Shown: positions 1 through 9,517 of the stretch, piece after piece | Numbering within the stretch: the first letter of the stretch is position 1 | Layout: each line of letters begins with the position of its first letter | Position numbers and translations under genes: made by a program | NCBI GenBank assembly: GCA_025449115.1 | Contig: JAHLKC010000268.1 | Location: 1-25,738, forward strand | DNA length: 25,738 nucleotides | Reading direction: 5' to 3' | DNA from: Chytridium lagenaria | Lineage: Eukaryota > Chytridiomycota > Chytridiomycetes > Chytridiales > Chytridiaceae | Notes under the pieces: model-generated | What the model was told of the DNA's origin: nothing | The model's input: the letters and a program-made list of their open reading frames with translations, nothing else | The model's database searches: none

Positions 1-2706
1 GAGCAATTTAAAGCCTACCGCTCCGGCCGTATGACCCTTTACCTTGCATCCGAAATCGCTCGTATCTATGAAGCTGCCGGGAAGCATGAGATGGCATTGA
101 CCTTTTTCGGACGCATCAAACGCACGTATCGGAATGAAAATTGGCCAGAGATTGTACGGAGTATTCTGGAGATTAGTGTTCGATGTGGAAAGAACCTTGC
201 GCAACGGGAGACAGTTGTGGAATGCCTTGTGGAAATGCTGAGTGAATGGATGACGGGCGATAAGGGGACTAGGAAGGTGGTTTTGGAGGAGATTTTGAGT
301 ATACTTAGAGCGGAGGAAGGATGGGCGAGGCAGGCTCCTCGCCCGTCAATGCTGAAAGTACCGATTGATGTCGATCAAATTCATGGGTTCCTGAGCTGCA
401 GTGTACAGTTTCGTAAAGTCAATGGCTTTGTAGGAGTGCCGGCTGTTTTTCAGGTTACCATAGCTGGAGACGGTGGGACTAGCCCACCAGTACCGTTACG
501 GCTTTCCAGGATCCGTGTCAACTTTTCACATCGGTCATTTGATCACGTCTGGGTAGACAATGGAGGTGCTGACGCCATATCGATCAAGAAACCGAAATTC
601 CAGTGGTTAGATTGTTCCGCTGTGGCGCGTGAAAAGGATCCGGATCCTTTGGCTCCGACTTCGTCGCTTTCGCCTACAGGGGAGATGGAGGAGGAGAGAG
701 AGGTGTGGCTTACGAAGACGGATTTGGAGGTGACGCCTGGATGTAGAAAGGTGTTTGAGTCGGTAGTGGTGCCTTCAGAGAGTCAGGATGTTAAGATTAT
801 GATGGTGACGCTTGTGGTGGAGACGCCGACAGGTGCGCTTTACCTTAACTATAAGATTGGGGATCGGAAGGAGGATACGGTTAGCCGAAGGAAGTGGTTG
901 TCGGTGGATAAGTCGGGTAGGTATCTCTTGTTGGTTAAATAAATGCCGTCAAAGCATACGTCCAGGGTTATTTTTTGATATATCTTTCCTTTCAGATGGC
1001 ACAGCACGGTTTTTAATGCTTGATGGATTTGGAGAGCAATCTTCTATTCGAGTCATGAGAAGGCAGCCGAATCTGAGTATGTCACTGAAGCATTCACCGC
1101 CCGGTCTTCTCGACGAAATTTACCCCATCACACTCGAAATCGTGAATGATGAGACGGAAGATATATTTGCATTTGCAGATCTCGAGTTTCGTGGATCTAT
1201 GAGCGGTGATAGCACAGGTTCTAGCTCTATCATATATCTCATTGATGGTAATGCTGTTTTTATTTAGATTCATCGAGTCAGATCTCTCTTGATGCCGCAA
1301 AGCTTTTGGCCCATAACAACGCGTCATCAGCAGACTTGCTTGCCGACATTAACGAAGGATCTCCCACTGGCACAGTCAAAGACTTCAATTTGGGCGTTAT
1401 TGGCCCTGGAAAATCCACAACTCTCCAATTCTATATTCGTGCAACAAAGAACCTTTCCGAGCGCGTCCTGTACGCCACGATTATCTACCGCCTCAGTTCC
1501 GAAGTCAAACAAGGCGACGCCTCCGTCCTCCTCCCGTCCACCTCCTCATCTTCACCTAACGCACCCGACCTGTTTTTCCGCAAAAACGAAACCCTCCGCA
1601 TCCAATTTGCTCGCGCTTTTGACGCAACATTTCAAACGCGTCGATGGCCGGGGTCCGCGTTTCCTGAGGATTTTAGGTGTGACGAGGTTGGGAGGAAGGA
1701 GGAGGAGGGAGATGCGTTGGTTGGGGATCATCCGTCTCAGGCTGGATTGTTGGCGTCGAGGTTTGAGGAGATTGGGACGGAGAGGGTTGAGAAGTGGGGA
1801 TTGCTTGTTGCGTTGAAAGCGAGTGGGAGTTGGGCTACGGAGATTGAAGAGGTGGAGCTTGTGGGGGCGCGTAGAGGCGGTGCAGAGTATGTTTCAGTGA
1901 AGGTGGAGGAGACGGGAGCTTCGCAGAAGATTTGTTTGGGAGGTAACGACCAACCTTGGAATGATAATGTACTTACTTGATTCTAGTTTGGGAGCCTGGA
2001 AATATTTACAATTTAAGCTTTAATATTTCGGTTAGCAGAGAGGTGGTTAATCAAATTGATGAATTGGGTTGGGAAGTCTTCGACTGAAGTGGAGGTGATA
2101 ACATAGAGTCTTTCGATCATGTTTGGCTGATCAATCTTAGACGACGTGCTACTGAAGGAGAGCTCCCTCTCTGGGTCGAGACTGTTGTCAAGATTCCTAA
2201 ACTGAGTCTAGCACAAGAAGATATTTGGGCGTACGTTCGTAAGTGTTATAGAGATATTCACTATCATAAAGCTCAAACTATGCCTTTTAGATGTCTCCGA
2301 CGCCATAATCAAAGGAATCCCCTTCACCCTCGAATACTTTCTCCAAAATCTCACCCTCAACGTTGCCGAAGTCTCCGTCTACGTTGAAGCATCCGAAAGT
2401 TTCGTTTACAGCGGCATGCGTCGCACCACGTTCCGTCTCCTCCCTCTTTCCTCGTACAGTCTCATGTACACGTGTTTCCCGTTAGCTTCCGGGAGATGTT
2501 ATCTGCCGCGATTGAGGATTCATAAACGGTTGCAAGGACAGAGTCATGTGTTGCCGCCGAGTTCATCCATGACTTCGATTGCGGAGGAGGCAAATGCCGC
2601 GACGTCGACGGAGGGAGAGGAGATTGGGGTTGTGGCTTTGGGGGCTGGACAGAAGGATGGGGCGCTTTATGTGTATGTGAGGCCGAGAGTGGATAACGTC
2701 TTTTGA
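1..2706 (+). CDS. TRAPPC11: TRAPPC11-like TRAPP complex subunit, 5' truncated
   Basis: Subunit of the TRAPP vesicle-tethering complex acting at ER-Golgi membranes. The window opens inside the gene, in frame from base 1. Residues 1-100 match the end of the Foie-gras helical region (LASEIARIYEAAGKHEMALT); the rest resembles Gryzun. Diagnostic pieces are LLDEIYPITLEIVNDE in exon 2 and, in the last exon, FVYSGMRRTTFRLLPLSSY followed by a PLASGRCYLPRLRIH-type end. Proposed exons: 1-916, 996-1247 (or to 1205), 1268-1942, 1987-about 2042, about 2107-2238 and 2291-2706. The phases match at 917/995, 1943/1986 and 2239/2290. The exon 2 donor and the exon 4/5 junction are unresolved; an in-frame TGA at 2085 implies an intron there. 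The stop is TGA at 2704-2706. The family assignment is firm; the exact exon ends are less so. Confidence 0.9.
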
Positions 2707-3258
2707 GACGTAAGGTAGATGTGTCTAGGGACCTTCGATATCAAGCCATAAATCAAGCCATAAATATATAATATCTGCTTTTCCGGTATTTCTCATAACT
2801 ATATATCGGCCGCTTGCTCACAGTGCATATTCCAGATTTTGAAAGTTGGTGAAGATGGAAACATGTTGCAAAACAACATGTGGTTGTAGGCAAATTGTGT
2901 TTTGGGGTACTTCATGGGATGTCTCATGCAATCACACATTATCAAGTAATGCGCATATGTAAAGCATTCTAATTCATTCCAATTATGTGTTTGGGCTACA
3001 AACGAAAGGATGTTCATCCGTTTTATTCGGCACCCGGGAAAAAAAATAACAAAAAGATAAAAGGGAATCAAAGCAAAAATGATAAACCAGGCGAAACGTG
3101 CGAGGAGGAAATCTTGAACCTCAAAAAGAAATTAGAAAAGGGGGGTGAGGCTTCAGAAAAAAAAATCAAAACTGACAACGAGGTCACCAAACTAGAAATA
3201 TAAACACTACAAACAAAAAAAGGGTTGTTTTTGAAAATAGGCAGGGCAGATTGCTAAA
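2707..3258. other. Intergenic, convergent 3' ends
   Basis: AT-rich stretch between the TRAPPC11 stop and the end of the minus-strand methyltransferase. A + ORF at 2985-3203 is a lysine-rich, low-complexity reading of A-rich DNA and is not convincing. No RNA gene or repeat was seen. Confidence 0.6.
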
Positions 3259-4516
3259 TCACCAATGGCCCAACATGCACTGCAAAGCCAACTCCACCTG
3301 CTCCGATCCCCCTGGCTTTCTAAACTTCAACGCAAATCTGTCTGTTCTAATCTGCGGCATATCCTGCTGCCAAGCGGGTCCAGTCCTTCATCCATCGGAT
3401 CTCTGAACCCAGTAAAAGAGTCGACAAGTTCAAATCCAAACGTCGTCACCTCCGCACAACGGTCACCTCATCAATTCTATGCAGTGCCTTTGTCATGGAG
3501 GATCCGAACCATCAATCGCGGCATGGTCGATCACAACGAGACATCCACCGGGACGGAGAAGACGGTAGGCGGTTTGAAGGAAGGAAGCAGTGTCGGAGGG
3601 GCCAGAGAGTTCAGAGATGGCGTCATGGTAGTTGCTGTAGGTGAAGACGAGGTCAAACATATTGTCCCAGCCGGCCCAGGTTGTCCGGCAACCGGTACAT
3701 TTAGGGTCATCACACATTGGAGGAACGGCCGGCGTAGGGTTTCCGTAATCAGAGAAGGAATCGCAGAGGACCATTCTGTATAGTAATAATGCGATTAAAA
3801 AAAATTTAGCAGTAATGTATAACATAGTGAGTTAAAAAAAAATTGCTTACAGGATTAGTTCCGTTCGGGTTCTGGGTCTTATCGGTTAATGTAAGTCGCC
3901 TCTGGATAAGCGGCTCTAAAATCGCGAAAGTAAAAGAGGAATGTGTTATATGCAAGCTTGGAATCAGTACAACGCCTCAACTCATGCAAATAACCAAAAA
4001 AGGAAAGATGAACATATGGAAAAGGAGTTACCTGCATACGGCCTCCAGAACGCTACATTATGGCACCACACAGGTAAGGTCGTCAACGGCACAAACAGTG
4101 TTGCCCAGTACCCATCCCAGCTCGAGAAATCCAAGATACGATGATTCTGTTTAATATCCAAAAAGCGTATCAAGTCCAAAGGAGCCCTGTTCAAGTCTCT
4201 TGCCCGATCGTTAGGAAGACGATTTGGCGAGGTGAGGACAGTCATTACAGACTTGGTTGTGGCCTCATATTGGGCCGCTTCGTCGAGCATTTGTGGATAG
4301 TAAAGCGATTGAAGCGGGAGATGCTATAAAGACTTTAAGAAAACCACGGTTCAACAAAATGGAAGTGGTTACAACTAAGAAGATGAGAGAAACAAATGAT
4401 AAAGCTCGACAAAATCCCTGTTCGTGAATGCTCCTTCCTTCTTCATATTCTGGACCTCCATGGACAGCTTTTCCAATACTCAAACAAAATATATGCTTGT
4501 CGTCATTACCGGGCAT
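3259..4516 (-). CDS. Class I SAM-dependent methyltransferase (COG4798-like), frame-broken
   Basis: Predicted SAM-dependent methyltransferase; the substrate is unknown. Proposed exons on minus: 4516-4373, 4323-4032, 3915-3851, 3775-3259. Exon 1 ends in a hydrophobic stretch (CRALSFVSLIFLV) that could be a signal anchor. Exon 2 has the N-terminal family signature and motif I region (ILDFSSWDGYWATLF). Exon 4 has FDLVFTYSNYHDAISEL, then LLRPGGCLVVIDHAAIDG, LHRIDEVTV, FGFELVDSFTGFRDP and TDRFALKFRKPG, the full C-terminal order of this family. However, exon 4 is split by three one-base shifts (near 3497-3505, 3448-3453 and 3375-3379), and the exon 3/4 junction is out of phase. Either sequence errors or a recent pseudogene; the family call rests on motif order. 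The ATG at 4516 is the only one in frame in exon 1. Confidence 0.75.
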
Positions 4517-5766
4517 TCGCTGGATGATCTTTATAATTGTAGGTCATCTCCGGAACTTCAATGTCTTTGCTGCCCTTCCCCCTACATCCATCCGCCAAGG
4601 AATCGCATGCCAATATCTCCCAGCTCCACCTCCCCCCCCTCCCTCAACCCCTCCACCTTCTCCCATCAACCCACCAACCAAAACTCCCTCCCTCCCCACC
4701 CCTCTTAGCCCCGTGTTAACCTTTTATGCACCCGTCAAGAAACGCACCTTTAACCTTGATGAGCACGGCTGATGCTCGTGGTGGTTCAATGGGGCTCAAC
4801 GAAATTTACTAATAAGGAAATTTGAATTATCCACTTTCCGATCCCAGAATCGAGTCCGTCATCCTCTTTCCTCCTCAGGACATCTCGTCGCAGCGCTCTA
4901 CATTGCTAAAGGCACCATCGACTTTCTCCTGAATCTCACGAGTTTAGATCTCTCCGCAACCTTTGAAATCTTTGCTAATGGTGTATCGACCGCACCCTAT
5001 TCAAAAGGATATACCAGCAGCAGTTGCAATTGGCAATGGGGTTTAGCCCTATTCGTCCGGAGGATGCCGTACGATGGCTAATTACCGGAAATCAGGCTCT
5101 TCCATCTGTCGTTGACACCCATTTACCTTAACAACCTCGGCCTCTTTTGCAGTGTCCTCTCGAATCTTATCCTCGGTGCTTTCAAATCATCATCGCCAAC
5201 GTGCCTTGTGACGAAAACTTCCCACATAAACGGGGAATTTCCCTAGACGTCATATTAGCCTCCCTTAAGAGCGCTTTGTAGACCCAAATTTGTATGCGTG
5301 TCTGTCTCGCATTGCTATGAATCAATTAAGGTCGCGTCACGTAAACGCAATCGGCTTATTTTAGCCTTCTTTTCACTCGTTACCGATACAAGTGTTAAGA
5401 AAAAGGTTTTTATGTTAATGATGACAAAGAAAGTGAATGGTCATCGTCATCCCCTTAACCCGGCCCTACGCCTTTGAAGTTTTTGCAGTATAAGTCTATG
5501 AGAAGTGGTTGAAGGCTGTACTAAACTGTGAATCCGAGACGTCGAGGGATCTTGAAAAGCTCATTAAAGTTATACTTTAATCTTTTCAAAACCTGTTTAA
5601 ATCATTATTATCGAGATGTCAATACAACGCGACTATCTCTACAGACGAGAACAAACGCCTGGCGCGCTTTTAACACGCATGTAGAATAATACCACAAGTT
5701 ACGTGAAAACACCCTTTGCAATCACCAGCTAGCTCAATTTGCTGCTTGAACAATTTTGGATGAATA
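4517..5766 (+). other. No intact gene; stop-interrupted protein-like stretches
   Basis: One + frame stays open from 4428 to a TGA at 4770-4772 (proline-rich in the middle), then continues open to about 5075 with protein-like sequence (GHLVAALYIAKGTIDFLLN, LSATFEIFANGVSTAPYS). Further open pieces follow at 5152-5277 (after a good acceptor, CTCTTTTGCAG, ending at 5152), at 5279-5350 and at 5440-5660 (RPYAFEVFAV, then YEKWLKAVLNCES, with two in-frame TAA). I do not recognise the family. It could be a degenerate gene, or a multi-exon gene obscured by introns and frame errors. TTACTAATAAG near 4807-4817 resembles a branch point followed by CCCAG. The 5' end overlaps methyltransferase exon 1 in antisense. 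Confidence 0.35.
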
Positions 5767-7119
5767 ATGGGAGATAGACAGCGAAGCAGCGGACACCGGA
5801 GCAGAGGAGGGTCAACGGAGAGGAGCCATCGAAGTGGGAGAAGAGGCCACGAAGGCCATGATGGGGATAAACGCAGAGAACCATCAAAGCATGTATCCAA
5901 ATCATTATCCAGACGGACCGACAAGCATGCATCAAGGAGACGACAGAGACGGACCTCATCCACTTCATCCACTTCTTCATCGTCATCGTCGTCATCGTCG
6001 TCATCATCGTCGTCAAGCGACTCATACCATCAAAGAAGGAGCAGAGTAAAAGGCCGTGGACGGTCATCGTCGTCGTCATCGGATTCGTCGCACCGTGAGA
6101 GGTCTCGTGGGAAAAGGAGTAGGAGACGGGATTCCTCAACGTCGAGTGACACGTCAGAGTTGAGCGGAATTGAGGAAAGGAGGAAGAGAAAGGTTGAGAA
6201 GAAGCAGCGTGAGGTAAAGGGGGATAGAAAGCGGGAAAGGGGACGGCGGGATGATGAAGTGAGAGATGAAGGTGGAAAAAGACGGCGTGGGGAATATCAT
6301 GAGCGCGGGGCAGAGAAAAGGCGGAAAGGAGATGAAGAGAGTTATAGAGAAGAAAGGGATGGTATAAGATGAGAGGGGACGAGACACGAGAAGTGGTAGA
6401 AAAGATGAGGTGGATGATGTCAGAAAGGACACGAAACGAAGAGCTGACGCAAACTCCACTCGAGACGAAAAAAAGAAGCCACATGAAACAGAACGACACC
6501 GCAATGACCCCCTTGACACGCACAAAAACACGCCAGCTTCAACAACAAATCTTACCATCATGTCCCCCGCCCCACCCGTAGACGACTGGATCGAGAAACG
6601 CATCTCCCCACCACCACCCGCGTCCAAGAAAAAGAAAAAGGAGAAAAAGGAGAAAAAGGAGAAAAGGCCGAAAAAGGACAAGAAAAAACACGCCACCACC
6701 CTCTCTATCTTTGAAAGCATGGATGCAGCTTTAAAGATCCCACCACCTGTAGAACAAGGAGAACAAGATCAAGGACCACCCGAGCCCTCTGCAACAACAG
6801 CCTCTCAACCTCTTTCCAAACCCAGTCGAAACCGTCGATCGACGATCCCGCAACGTCTTGAAGAGTATAAACAGGAGCAGAGCGTGCTGAGGAGAGAGAG
6901 GGATCCTTATACTGGACGGATGAGGTAAGTTAAAATAGGTGTTTATGATAGGTGGTTGACGGTTATTTTTTCTTTTGTAGATTGATAAAGGGGACTGGGG
7001 AGATTATAGAGGAGATTGTGCCGCTGGAACAACAGATTGCGATTAATAAATTGGCGACGCAGGGGGATGGAGCGAGTTATAGCAAAATCTATGGCATGGT
7101 TGGAGGATTCAATAAATAA
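5767..7119 (+). CDS. ARL6IP4: SR-25/ARL6IP4-like nuclear splicing-associated protein
   Basis: Resembles ARL6IP4 (SRp25, SR-25 family), an Arg/Ser-rich nuclear speckle protein linked to splicing. Residues 1-200 are RS/RE/RD-rich with a long serine run. A lysine-rich block (KKKKKEKKEKKEKRPKKDKK) lies near 6625-6690. The family signature is at the C-terminus: LEEYKQEQSVLRRERDPYTG, then across the intron RLIKGTGEIIEEIVPL and INKLATQGDG. The intron 6925-6980 has phase 2 and clean GT-AG ends. The frame changes once near 6361-6368: upstream ends REERDG, and the next frame continues at once with DERGRDTRSGRKDEVDD, so the protein is surely continuous. A 38-nt intron (6362-6399) was considered, but its phases do not match. 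An AATAAA at 7111-7116 overlaps the stop. The C-terminal call is strong. Confidence 0.87.
5956..6016 (+). repeat. TCA/TCG trinucleotide repeat coding poly-serine
   Basis: Imperfect serine-codon microsatellite (TCA, TCG, TCT) inside the SR-25-like gene, giving about 20 consecutive Ser/Thr residues. Length is likely variable between strains. Confidence 0.85.
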
Positions 7120-7378
7120 AATTGACGACGGCATTCGAACCCAACAAAACGCAAAAAGACGCGTCGAAGTTTGTGTGATATGAAGGAAAAGGGGGCGCTT
7201 CTATATTTAAATACTGCGTTTTCATCAAAGACAATCACCAAACGGGGAAAACTAAAACAGAACAAAAAGACGGAAGCAGTAAAGTACATCGTCATTTAGG
7301 GGGTGGGGTAAAATACGGTATGGAATAATAAACTAAAAAATGTCGTTATGTAATGGAGAGGGTAAGCGGGGAATGTGT
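7120..7378. other. Short intergenic, convergent 3' ends
   Basis: A-rich sequence between the stop of the SR-25-like gene (+) and the stop of the first ceramide synthase (-). No ORF or RNA gene supported. Confidence 0.6.
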
Positions 7379-8603
7379 TCAATCATCATCTTCATCATCA
7401 TCACGGATATCTCCTTCAACCTTCTTCTCCACCAACGCCTTAAACACCATTTTCACAATCTATGCAGAAAACACGTCAGGGATAAAGTAACGAAAGAGAG
7501 GGGCCGGGGAAAGAAAAATTGACATACCAGATACCCCCAGTAGTAATGTAACGCACAAAGCACACACAACAACGCAATACAAGCCCAATTCATCTCCCAA
7601 TGTCCATACGGAATCATCGACCCATCCTCATGATAAGCGTAAAGTGGGGATGCGGTGATAACGTAACGGGGAAAATGAAATTCCTCGTCACAAGAAACAC
7701 CACCGCGAATTGCGCGAAAAACAAATCCGCCATCTAGAAAAAAAAAAGAGAGGGGTTCAATTAATATTTCGACGAAGGTTGCGGTGGCGGTGTACATACT
7801 CTTTGGTTCCCCGTGTACACAAACATCTTTGCAATCTCCATGAACGGATCCGAGACATCATGGAGAAGAAGAATGACAGCACCAATACGATATAATCCCA
7901 AAAAGTAACTCGCAAGAATAATGACAACAGTGGTGATATGATGAATGAGTAACGCGACAATGTCCTTTTGCTTTTGGGTCAAAAAAGACAGAGAAAAGCA
8001 TATACGCGCAACTCCCAAACTCATTTGGTAGTATGTGTTGACCATGAACCTTTTAAAAGAAACCCTTGTTAAAGAAGTTGCGGGAAGGGGGATACGTTAC
8101 GATAGGTTATGTTCTTCCGGCCAGCCTTGGAAATAGAGACGAGGGGTCAAGGTCCAGTATTCTTGGGACAGGGTGTAAAATCCCATAGCGGACATGATGA
8201 AGAAGTTGGTAAACTTCCATGAAGACGTTACAAACTTTTTAAAGTTTTTAGGAAGTTTCTTGTCTGCAACCGTAGTGGTTGGTGCGTCTTTCTTTTCCGG
8301 TTTGCCCGTCTTTCGGTTCTTTAATCCGTTGGATCCGTTTGATTTGTGGATGCTGTTTGATCCGTTGGCGTTGGGAATGCCGTTACCGTTTTGATCCGTC
8401 TTTGATGGCGGGGTAGGGGGATCTCTGACGAGATGGAGAGCGACGGGCTGGTTGTTGGTATAGGTTAAACTAGAATGCATTCTCCATGGTACCTTTATCC
8501 AAGCCTTAAACGATGCATGCGCAACAGCCCAAACTAACGTCCAAACTCCAAGTAAATAAACATCCTGTGGGTAAACAAGATCCTTGTTGAAAAAGATGCC
8601 CAT
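7379..8603 (-). CDS. Ceramide synthase, tandem copy 1 (TLC/Lag1 family), one frame break
   Basis: Acyl-CoA-dependent ceramide synthase, a multipass ER membrane enzyme that N-acylates sphingoid bases. Exons on minus: 8603-8493, 8447-8101, 8049-7800, 7733-7528, 7459-7379. The Lag1 motif is in exon 3: LLIHHITTVVIILASYFLG (the His pair at residues 189-190), followed by LHDVSDPFMEIAKMFVYTGN. Exon 2 carries a low-complexity Asn/Gly/Ser linker absent from copy 2, then SWKFTNFFIM and YFQGWPEEHN. The C-terminus is an acidic tail (EGDIRDDDEDDD) without Ser/Thr. Exon 4 is 206 nt although both flanking introns are phase 0. The shift lies at the C4 run (plus-strand GGGG 7668-7671): upstream VTRNFIFP, downstream RYVITASPLYAYHEDG. 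As read, the protein would be truncated. With one base restored it would be 331 aa, usual for the family. Confidence 0.93.
8448..8492 (-). other. 45-nt in-frame, stop-free intron of ceramide synthase copy 1
   Basis: GTACCA...ACCAG between Lys37 (WIK) and the PVALHLVRDP segment. It is supported by copy 2, where a 62-nt intron sits at the same point and is followed by the matching PIAIKYAKDP. Length is a multiple of three with no stop, so retention would add 15 residues. Confidence 0.75.
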
Positions 8604-9517
8604 CGTGATGATCTTGCGCGCAATAACACAAGAGGGAGGTGTTTAATGCTTCAGGCGAGCGTCGATAGAGACGGATGAATGTGGATGTGTGATGGGGGTT
8701 GAGGTCCTTCGGTGTTGATGTCGGATTTGATGGGCTCCCGTAGCCTTTCGGCAAAATTTTGAATTTTGTTTTGCAGGAGCGACGAGAGAGGATGTGGGAT
8801 GGAAGCGTATGATGTTGGAGGCTTTGAGTCAAGAGCGAGTTGAGTGATGAAGAACGAGCGATGTTTTGGTTATTGAAGGTGAGGAGTGGTGAGGATGGGG
8901 TTAAGCAACGAGATGGGGCGTTTTGTTTGGCGTTGGAATCAAAAAATGGCCGAAGTGAGAGGTGAGCAGATGGCTCGAGACAGACGCAACCGAAAACGGT
9001 TTCTTTTCTGCGGATCAGCGCCTCTTCGGTAATGGCGCAAACTGTCAAGCAGCTCGAGAAACGTGTCATATGCTCTGGGACACCCTGTCCGACTTTTTGG
9101 ACGAAGCGATGGCAGAAAGGGGTGTTCGGTGAGTCCCTCCTTTCCCTGACCCGTTCTCGCGCATGATTCAGAACAAAAAACCATGAAGCGATCGAGGCTG
9201 AAAAGAAAGACACTTTTCGTAAACTGTTACAGAGTGAAAGTGACTTTGGAAATACTGCTCTTATTACTGCCATAAACAAGGAAGAACGCTTCGTTTCATC
9301 CACAAACAGAACGAAAAAGGGGGAATCGAAAAAGTAAACGGGGATATGTGAAAAAAAAAGGAAAAGAACGCCAATAAAAAACAGAATAGAAACCATAAAA
9401 TAAAAACAAGAAAGCTCGACTAGACACCAACAAACGGACTTCAAGTCCGTTAAATAATAAAAAAACGGAAGGGTAATGGTTAAAAATAAAGAAAAGAACA
9501 CGCAAGTGAAAGGCTGC
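8604..9517. other. Intergenic between the two ceramide synthases
   Basis: Promoter/5'UTR side of copy 1 and 3'UTR side of copy 2, about 910 bp. A long minus ORF (8506-9561) runs across it but is A/T-biased and hydrophobic with no motif, and it overlaps exons of both copies in other frames, so it is not called. A small perfect inverted repeat lies at 9434-9450. Confidence 0.6.
9434..9450. repeat. 8-bp perfect inverted repeat, 1-nt centre
   Basis: ACGGACTT-C-AAGTCCGT, about 70 bases past the stop codon of ceramide synthase copy 2 on its own strand. A 1-nt loop is too tight for an RNA hairpin without opening base pairs; it could equally be a palindromic DNA site. Confidence 0.6.

Noticed and set aside
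2985..3203. Lysine-rich 72-codon plus ORF
   Set aside because: Low-complexity reading of A-rich intergenic DNA, with no homology signal or splice context.
3265..3783. 172-codon plus ORF
   Set aside because: Antisense shadow of the methyltransferase C-terminus, whose motifs on the minus strand are clear.
3259..4516. Calling the methyltransferase a definite pseudogene
   Set aside because: The same kind of one-base break occurs in conserved genes throughout the window, so sequence error is at least as likely.
5729..6720. Long minus ORFs (264 and 188 codons) opposite the SR-25-like gene
   Set aside because: Antisense reading of Arg/Ser/Lys codons gives Phe/Ser/Leu-rich shadows; the plus strand has a recognised C-terminal family signature.
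7133..7160. TTCGAA-containing segment resembling a tRNA T-loop
   Set aside because: The flanks do not form a T-stem, and no anticodon or acceptor arms were found on either strand.
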